This document shows, piece by piece, positions 40,201-50,200 of a stretch of 64,000 bases of DNA. The translations under genes and the position numbers were made by a program. This DNA comes from Temnopleurus reevesii (taxonomy: Eukaryota > Echinodermata > Echinoidea > Temnopleuroida > Temnopleuridae), in the NCBI GenBank assembly GCA_036244855.1, contig BQKZ01001049.1:22629-86628 (forward strand), written 5' to 3'. Every line of letters starts with the position of its first letter. Position 1 is the first letter of the stretch. Below the pieces are notes generated by a model. It was given only the letters and a program-made list of their open reading frames with translations. It did no database searches and was not told the DNA's origin.

Positions 40201-43200
40201 GGAGGCATGAAAAAGTTTTTACATACCTTTGAATGTAGTCTATTCCACCTGTCATTCATAGCCTCAAGGTCACTCTCCAGCTGGTGTGTGTTAACCCTCG
40301 GCTCTGCGCTCTGTACCAGACTCTGTCCAACACGGTTCGCGTCCCTCAACCTCGGTACCAGCGGTTCCACGAAATTCCTCATGTAAGTCTTGAACTCCTT
40401 CTGCTGCTGCTTGACGGTGTCGACGTCAGCTCCGATCGGCTTCTGCAGCATCTGGGCGGACTCGGCCTTCCCGAGGAGATCGTCGACCTCGTCCATGGTG
40501 TGCTTCAGGTCCTGCATCCTTGACGTCGTACGATCCACCTCCTCCTGTCGCTTGTTGGCTCGCTCTCGGAGACGCTGCCATCTCTTGTTGAGATTGTCGA
40601 GCTGCTCGCGGAAGTTGTCCGAGTCTGTGAGGTAGCCGCGGTCGATAATGTCACGGAAGACGCGATCGGCCTTGAGTAGGGTCTTCTTGATGTCTTCTAG
40701 ATTTTGTTGGTATTTCTGGAATAGTGTTAGTGTGTTTGAATATACCAGTTATTAGTGTTAACCTGGGTCGATGCCCAACATTACTTACATAAAAGTAAAT
40801 TGAATGAGTTTGTTATATTCAGATATATATATATATCATATTTAAATGTTCCATTACATATATTAGTTTCTATCTACTAAAATCTATTTCTAATGAATTC
40901 TTCATACTGTAAGTACCAGATTTAATGAATCATTCAGAATGAGATGTTGTAAATACCATTCTACTCTCATCTTTGTGTTATTTTTTCCTTATTTTTTAGT
41001 TTACGTTTTGAAATTGGGCAAGATTTTGATGTGGGTGTAAAATAGCAAATTTAAGAAAATTAATAAAAACGTGAAAGAAATAAAGTGACAGGAATTCAAT
41101 GGTATTTTAGGACGAAATCTCAAAGGATAAATTGGTGACTCAAATATTTCGATTTCCTTGTCATAACATTTCTCAACATCACATAATATTACAAGATGAA
41201 TATATGTATATGAAACAAACAATCATAAATAAACCAATAAATAAATAAATAGATTATCAAATGGATAAATCAAATTAGTAAGGACCAACATCTATTTTGG
41301 TTCACACAGGTCTATTATGTATGATATACGTGTGTATATATATATAAAAAGTATTTTTGTGTTATGCTGTAAATGCGCACTTCCACGCAAAGTGTCGAAC
41401 CCATTTAATGCAAACAGCCATGCATTTCTTAACAACCATTCAACAAAATCTTTTGCAATCAAAATCGTAAGTGACATATGATGTGCAACATATACATGTA
41501 TATCTGATGCATGTACAAATAAAATAAGCAAGTTTAGAGTACTAATAGATGCAAATTTCATGTGCTGTCTACGTAAAAATCTTGTTCTCAACAATACAAA
41601 ACCTTGCCTGACATAGCAGCAAGTAATGTATTCAAAGTGGATTCCAAATATAGTAGTTCCCTTGTTACTAACCAGTTTACGAAATGCCAGGAAACTACAA
41701 TCGGTGGTAAGAAATGTGAACAAATTCTAATCTATCAGTAAACCTGCCTATTGTAAACAATTTTCTTGAACGGTTATCACGAAATGCACCGTTTGCAGCG
41801 TAATGGGCACAACATTTTACATGGAAGCGCCCGAATGAAAACTGACCTGAGTCGTGGTTGTCATGGTGTGTGAATGATGTTTGTATATGTACGTGTATAT
41901 CTAAAGAAAAATTTGTTTGCAAATTTGGAAACCGTTGTCAGAAAATAATCACATACAGTCAAACCAAGTGTGGTCTTCAACATTTATGACATTTTTCTCC
42001 CGTTTGATGAAGAGCTATTTCCCAATAATAAATATAATATTTATATGGCGCTTTTTGCTGGCGTTTCTAAGCGCCTTGCTGTAGATGAACTAAATCCTAA
42101 ACAGTCAAGTACAGAAATAGAGTTAAAACTCTAGAACTTGCAAGTGCATGGATACGTTTCTGGTATACATCATTTTTTCTCCCAGATATAGGCTCTTAAA
42201 ATCAGAGGAGCTTTTTTGCCAAGCAATTATGTTTAGGAGTACATGTACATGTAAAGTGTATTCCCAAAAAAAGTTAATTACAAAGTCTTATCCAAAATGC
42301 AATTCAAATTTATAGAGAAAAAATAATTCATTCTACATTAATTGGAAATTAATCTAGAGCTAAGAAAATCTTATCCCTAAATTATAAAAAATGAAACTTT
42401 CCTTAAGAGGTACATTGTATCTGGCTTGAATAAAATAAATGAATAAATAAAAATTCCCTGAAATCACGACTGTTACTTGGAAAGATGACGTTTTTTCAAG
42501 GAGTTCCCTAAAGTTTGAATTTGGTGTAAAAGGTTCATGCTTACATCAATCTCATCTGCTTGGGCTGCAAGGGTGTCTAGGTCCCTAGCAACGGGCGCCA
42601 TCTTGTCCAGGGCATCTTCAGCATCTCCAAGTTGGTAGTTGCAATCATTCAGCATCGACTGAAAAATGACAAGAAGAAAGAAATATATTGATGGTGACAT
42701 TTTTTTTTGTATATTGTAACAATTCAATTGACTTTGGCTATAATTAATTTTATTCTAGAAAGCTAATTATCAATTCTTTTCAAACAGAAAAGCAGGTTCT
42801 TTAACATGCAAATGGTGTGACTTCCCTTTACGAGGAAACATCAGTGTTAGGCCTCCTAAACTACACTAGACAATTTGAGTAAAATGAACAGAATGTAATG
42901 CTGTAGGGCAAGAATTGCCTCATGACACAAAATTATTCAACAGTTTCTTTTCAGAAATCTACAAAAAGGGATTGATCAAAGAAAATCCAAACATGAAGAA
43001 GTACATCTCAAAACAAGGTTTCTAGATCAAGGACGTTGTATAAGACATTTGAATGAATGTGAGAAAATTCCTTGTATTCAAATGGAGAAGATATTCAACT
43101 GGAAATCTACCTGGAATGAGAGAATCTCTTGGTTGCCAGCCTCCAGCTGACCATAACGTTCCTTGACCAATCCTTTGAGCTTCTGGTAGCGCTTGACCAC

Positions 43201-44165
43201 TCCATCGACATCGTCACCCACTGGGGTGGTGTCAGCTCGTGAGGGCGCTGCAGCCATCAGGCCACTGCTGTTGTCTTGGACTTTCACAATGGCTTGCTCC
43301 ATGCCATCGACTTCGTCTTGTAGAGCCTGTAGTGATAGAACAATTTTCAATTTTTAGTATAAATGATTGTAGGCAACTACACAGCTTTGGGTTGACTATT
43401 ACGCAAATATCGAGAGCAAGTCTTGATGAAAATTCTTGGGATAAAGAAATACTGAACTTAAATGAGCCTTCATGTATGTATGTAGCTTTGAATATTTTAA
43501 TTTGGCAATTCTGAATGTGCTGCACATTTTAAAGCCAACAAAGATGATCTAATGCTGCTCTATTTGCAGCTTTACACGAAACAGACATGATTTCTCACCT
43601 TGAGTTTCTGGAGGTTCTTGGGGTCAAGTTTCCCTGGAGCATCGTGAAGGGCAAGCTGCTCTTCAAAGTTAGCTAGGGAGATCTGTGACGTATTGACTGT
43701 GTCGTGGAAGTCATTCAGACGGTTGTGGAAGTCCTCTAGAGCATTCATCTGATCACGAAGATCTGTAAAAAGAAAAACATTTTATTAATACAGCTGAAAC
43801 AGAGAAACCATGCTAAAACTATTTTGTCCAGAGGGAGACTCCAATGAGAAGGAGGGGCAACATCCCTTGCACAAGGATCAACAGTAGATATTCTCTAAAA
43901 ACATTGTTTCGCACACCCTTTTCCTAAAGAGTCTCAGTATTTTGACTGTTTGATCACTAATTTTGTTGTGTCTGTTCTTTAACCTCTCTTTATTCAAAAC
44001 AATCATTTATATTTACATTGTCATCATACTCCTCAAAACATCACCACAATCATCATCACTATCAGCACTACCATCATCACCAGCATCACCATCATCAATA
44101 TCAACATCATCATCATCATGTTCACAATCATCACCATCATCATCCTCTATCATCATCCATCATCA

Positions 44166-44196
<31 letters not shown>

Positions 44197-44198
44197 CC

Positions 44199-44243
<45 letters not shown>

Positions 44244-47200
44244 TTCATCATCGTCATCTTAATCTTCATCACCATCATCATCACCATCACCATCACCATC
44301 ATCACCATCACCACCATCATCACCATCACCACCATCATCACCATCACCCCCATCATCACCATCACCACCATCATCACCATCACCACCATCATCACCATCA
44401 CCACCATCACCACCATCACCATCATCATCATCATCATCATCATCACCAACAACCCCATAATCACCTCCACCATCATCATCATCATCTTACCCATCCGGAG
44501 TTCATCCCATCTCCTGTTGGCCTCTCCGACCTGGTCCTTGATGAAAGGGTGATCGATGTCGGTCCTAGAAATGAGTTGGTCAGCGGAGTTGTTGACTGCT
44601 TCGTGGTGGTCACGGTGGTTATCAATGTCCTCTTGTAGTTGCTGTATTGAAGTAGAAGGAAATGGACGAAATTATTTACCTTGAATAGACAAAATTGGAC
44701 AAATCAGAAAATAATCAACATTTACATGTAGAAAAGTCAATGTTTCAGATCAATTCAATTGTTCAATGTGCACCAAATCTGAGAGTTTATACAAAATCAT
44801 GTTTCAGAATCTTTGAAATGTTTAATTTCTATGACAGTTTAAGGCGGAAAAAGGATACCATCAATGCTTGCAATGTGCCACTAGGTTTGTGTTTCAAGTC
44901 TAATAGTGATTGTTGACTATTTCCCCCATTCAACGATACCCAGGGCCGGTCGCTGAATCCCATATGAGAAAGGGTCATCAGTCGTCTGTTGATTCGTGTG
45001 TACAACATCTTTATGAAACACTACTCAGAAGAACTATTAGAGTAAAGATTTTCAAAACTCTTGTTATCCCCCAAATATGCATATAATTTTGTAAATAAAA
45101 GATGAAATTTGAAAGAAATTACCTCATGAGCTGCCAATGATACGAGTCTTACCATAAAATTTACATTAAAAATAGTGGAAATAATCTGCCCCACAGATTA
45201 ACTCCCTCTGCACTATGGCACACAAAATTGTCAAACAGAGTAATACTTGTTTTGCAGAAAAACCATGCCACAAAATTTTTCATTGACTAACCTTGACAAG
45301 TTCAAACTGCCTCCTGACGACGTTCGGCTTAGCGGTCACTGGTCCAAGCGAGCTCATCCTGTCCTCCGCGCTCCTCAACCACGGTAAGAACTGGTTCAGC
45401 TCGTCCGAATACACCTTAGCCTTCTCGCTGGCCTCCTTCAGACGCTCGCCGCGCTGCGTTGCGCGGTCGTTGACCGAGTTCCACTTGGCCAGGAGGGAGC
45501 TGCGCTTGATCTCGAGATCCTTCTTCTCCGATGGGCTGTCCGCTTCGTCCTTGAGGGCATCGATCTTCTCCAGCATGCGCTCGTAGGTGTAGACTTGCTT
45601 GACGATCTCTTTGGGGATTTCCTGTATAGGATGGGGTTTAGAAAAAGATTGATGAATGTCCAATATATATGCATAATTGGAACAGTACTAAGGGAAATAG
45701 CATCATACAATCTTCAGGGATTACTTTTAGGTTTCAGTACAAGCAGAAAAGTTATATTTTTTACAACCCTCAATCGTTGATAACACCCAAATGAAATTGT
45801 TTACACAGAATAACATGGGCTTTTAGATTAAGAAAATATGTTTTTTTCTTCTCTGAAGCTAGTATACATGTAACTCCACAAATCCCAGACAGTACTGTAA
45901 AACATGTGAAAATGTAAAACTACATTCTAGTTCAGGAATGTCATTCAGCCGATTGTGTTTGATCATTTTGTTCAGAGCAATCTGTAATTAGCAAGTATTT
46001 GAAATCATAAGAAACTGCAATTGCATGAAAGTGAAGGCTGAAACCCAAACAAATAAGTGATAGAATTTAATACTTTGAAATAAAAAATAAAAAATAAAAT
46101 CTTGGAAGCCTACCTCATGTTCTACCACCTGTCTTCTGAGAACCTCCGGTTTAGCCGAGATAGGTTTCACTTGACTGAGTTCCTTGTCCTTTGTGTCAAG
46201 CCATCTTTCCATGGTGCAGTAGGACTCCTCGAAGTCTCTTGACTGAAGCAACGCAGCCTGGAGTTTACCTTGCCTTTCATCTGAGGATAAAAACAACATA
46301 AATGTTAAGAAGTATGCTGTATAATAAATACTTCAAATTAAGCAGAACGATCAGAGTTCACTGTCCTGGTGTCAAGCCATTTCAACATGCTCCCTTAGGA
46401 ACCATTAAAGTCTGTTGATTGAAGCAACATGACCTAAAGTTTCCAAGGCCTCACATCTACATGTATGGATTACAAAAGGAAAATCAATTGCTATCCCATC
46501 ATACAGTCACATTGTTACCCTAGCTTTAGCTTAGCACACAGAAGCTCATGACTGCAGCAAGAATTTTTTTGCAACTACATGGAGGAACTTATTACCAAGT
46601 ACAATTGACAAAGAACCTGGAATTTATGGTGCATCTAAACAAATGTATGATAATGAATATCAATCATCTGAACAAGATAATAATAATAATAATGAAACAC
46701 TTTTATATAGCGCATAACACAATCATGCGAAAGTCCCTAAGCGCTTGAAACATGGAAAGAGAGAAAGAAGTCAGAAGAACTAGGATGTGTGATATTGACA
46801 CGTCAATTGAAACAAACAAATGTATAGGGGTTCTGTTCCATGCATTTGAAAATGTAATACTTTCAACTTACCTAATTTGTGACAGAGGTCATTGTAAGGT
46901 GTTCTGACACTTTCCAGTTTCATTGTGACTTCCGCCTTGGCTGTCGGTGCTGGGTTTAGCTCAGTTAGCTGCCTGTGGGACTCTGTTAGGGTGTCTTGCT
47001 GGGGCTTCCGACGATCGGCTTCGCGTTGCAGGTTCTGATAGAGGAAAGACGTGATGGCATATGATATGTCAATTCATTTCTCATACAGTTACATTGATAT
47101 GATCATCATTAACACAACCAGAGCAAAGATGTTCTTACTGCTCTTTGACAAGAAATGACATACAATGTACTGATGGCAATACAATTCTGAATAATTGTTT

Positions 47201-50200
47201 GGCGTAATATTCTATTGCCAGGTATGCCAGTGTAAAGTCTTTTAACTGCATTTACACTACAAGAAATGTGTCAACAAATCATACCATTAATTTATTTAGA
47301 CATGCACTTATATGTCATTTAAGCTGGCCCAATGATCAAATATTTGTGCTCAATCATACATTAAAAGAGAAATTCTGATTGGCTCGTGTTTTGTGCTTGT
47401 TGGTTGGACCTGCATGGAACCACGATTTTGATTGGTTAGCACCAGCCGATCAACTCCAGCATGGAGTTTAAAATAAATTGCATACAACATCTTGCAACTT
47501 CTAATTAATCTCTATGAAACAAACCTTTGTTTCTTCCATCTGCTGTCTCACGACATCAGGGCTATTGCTAATGGGGGATAGGTTCCAGATCTTGTTCCTG
47601 AAGTCGATCAACCAATCGGAGCTATCCTGGAGCGTATCGTGGAAGCGTTCGCTCTGTCGGAGGACATCATCGATCTTGCCCTCCCTGTCGTCGAGCTGAC
47701 CTTTGAGGTCATCCCACTGGTCCTTGATAGCCGCGATCTGGCCCTGGATGGGAGACGTGGTCCGTGATTTGGGGTCCTGCTTGTCGACGATCGCCTGGCC
47801 GGCCTCCAGGAGTTCTTCAAGCTGTGGTTTATGGGCATCAAACTCATCTTGAAGTACCTAAAAAAAGAAGAAAAAGAAAATGAATGCTAAATAAATGTAC
47901 TTGTATATGAAATAATTTATCATATTTCTCAGTCTATTTGTTGATCTAATCAAGTGTGTTTGAATTTGGAGGCAAACCATTCTATTTTTGCATGAGCATT
48001 GTACATGACTGTACATAGTATAAATATGACTGAAGATTGTCTTCAATGGTAAAGCGCAGATTGCTCCTGGAGCAAGAGATACATGTACTAGTAATTTACT
48101 GGCATAAACCTATTCTGTAACATTAGTTGTATTATTATCAATGAAATTTTGAAGCTACACAATTGAAATAAACTATCATGCAAATCAGGGATCTCAACAG
48201 TATACTAGTGTAGTTGCATAATCACATTTGGATTAACTTCTTTCTATTCAAAAAAATATATTCCCCCTACTTTCCATGATCATCAGATTGGAGCAGAAGT
48301 ACACAAATTCATATTTTCAAGAGTTTACAATACCATTCAGAATCTCAAGATTTTGACATTAGTTACCATGTAGTAACAAATAAATATACAACTAAAATAA
48401 ATCCACTTCAACAAATGAATTCTTTGTGGAATACGGAACGTAAATGTACAAATGAAGACTTTGTACTTCCATAATATTGACATTTTTATGAGTAAACCTT
48501 CATTTGAAAATCAGACAGATATTGTAACTCTGAGAAGGAATTTTGTTGTTTAATCACTGGAAAATGGGTCAATATTTGCGTCCAAGGAGTTTGATATTCT
48601 GATCGTAATCTATCCTGGTTAGGCACAAAGTCCTTTTCAATGGGCTCAGGTCAATATCAAATGACTCAATGATTTTCAGGATAACTAAGTTGATTTTAAA
48701 GTCGGTCCGTCATGATCGACAGGACTTCCGGTTGCGAGCGCGCACGGACGGCATGTTGTGTATTGTAACAACGATATTTGAACATTTCCTTGCTTACGCA
48801 CCTTGCCAAGTTCAGACACTCGGGGAAACTTCGCACGAATTTCCGATCCATGATTGTCGCATGTAACTTTGATTCTTCCCCTCTCCCGCTTCCATTTTTT
48901 CTAAAAATGTACGAAACGGGTACGTATGCGATTGCCGAAATATAAGCTAGCAAAATATATCTTGTTTGCTCGATATTCCAGGTTAAAAATGCTGTGACTT
49001 TTCTGTTCACCAATCTTCGTAATCAAATGGTAGCGGTCAGTTAGCCACGCCCTAAATGTCATGTCGCCCCGCCTTTCATACAATGCAAATTTGCACCTAA
49101 CCAATAAGGAATTAAAGACAGGTATAAACTTTGTAACATATGCAAAGAAGTCTTATACACCTTAAACAAAAGTTACAAGATTTGAATAAAGGTTCTTTAT
49201 TGACAAACACATGATAGTGCTACGTTCATTACCCGAAAATTAAATGGGTTGGTTAATCTGCACATTTGCGACACTACTCCAAAGGTTATTACTTCAGAAA
49301 CTATAATTATTTGGTGGAAAAGCAGATAAAATATAATCTTTAGAATAGAGAACCCTATTTCAGATTCGTTTCCAATGGCCCTACTGCATATTAGCCTGCC
49401 TTGAAGTGGGTCACAAAAGTGGTGTTTAACAGCCCTTAATCACTTTGTCAAATGGGGTGCTAATCCCTTNTATTGGCCTTGAAGTGGGTCACAAAAGTGG
49501 TGTTTAACAGCCCTTAATCACTTTGTCAAATGAGGTGCTAATCCCTTCAATGGGCTTAATCCATTTCCCAAATAACTGTTCTAATCCCTAGAATTACAAA
49601 CTCTGCTTCCTGACAATGGAAGGGGACAGTCGTATTCATATTGACTTGGTGTATTTTTGGCACTATCAAGAGAGCAATTCTGTGGGAAAAATTGAATCCT
49701 TGAAGAGAATAATGACTCACCATCAACAAATTTCCCATAAAATAAAGTTCCCTTATTGGTGGGACCTGATTTACAATGAAATGCTATTTAACAGCTGGAT
49801 TTATGCCCATAAAAGGGATTAAAACATATAATAGAGATTAAGGTTTTGTCATCCATTTAAAGCGTAATGAAGGCTATATAAGACATATTTTTCCCAACGA
49901 CTTATTTGTGAACATGGTATACAATACACATCAGCATTGAAAAATCAGTCTAATGAGTCTAAATCTGAATAGCTAGATCCAAATAACATCATCTAAATGA
50001 TTTAATTTTTCCTCAGAAAAACAGTGAATTCCCTATAAACAGTGGAATTTTAGAGAATGTATGTAGTGCATATATAATTTTTTTTTTCTTCTTTTTCCTT
50101 ACCTCCATAATTACATGTACCATGATTACCCTTTGGTAATCACCCCCAAAACAGGAAAATACCAAAATATTACATAGATTTACTTTAATTTCACTCTCAA

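Noticed and set aside
44018..44638. Long poly-His frame (about 200 codons) on the plus strand
   Set aside because: It is the translation of a CAT/CAC microsatellite plus the reverse of exon 6. Similar His-, Ile-, Met- or Asp-rich frames at 14878-15312, 26685-26960, 30518-30923, 31140-31500 and 55262-55856 are artefacts of the same kind.
45595..45780. Short frames opposite exons (for example at 45438-45710, 38852-39128, 36902-37294)
   Set aside because: Shadows of GC-rich spectrin exons in other frames.
48696..49013. 105-codon frame on the minus strand in the CpG-richer block
   Set aside because: Composition is not protein-like, the frame does not join exon 2, and the block is better explained as regulatory.
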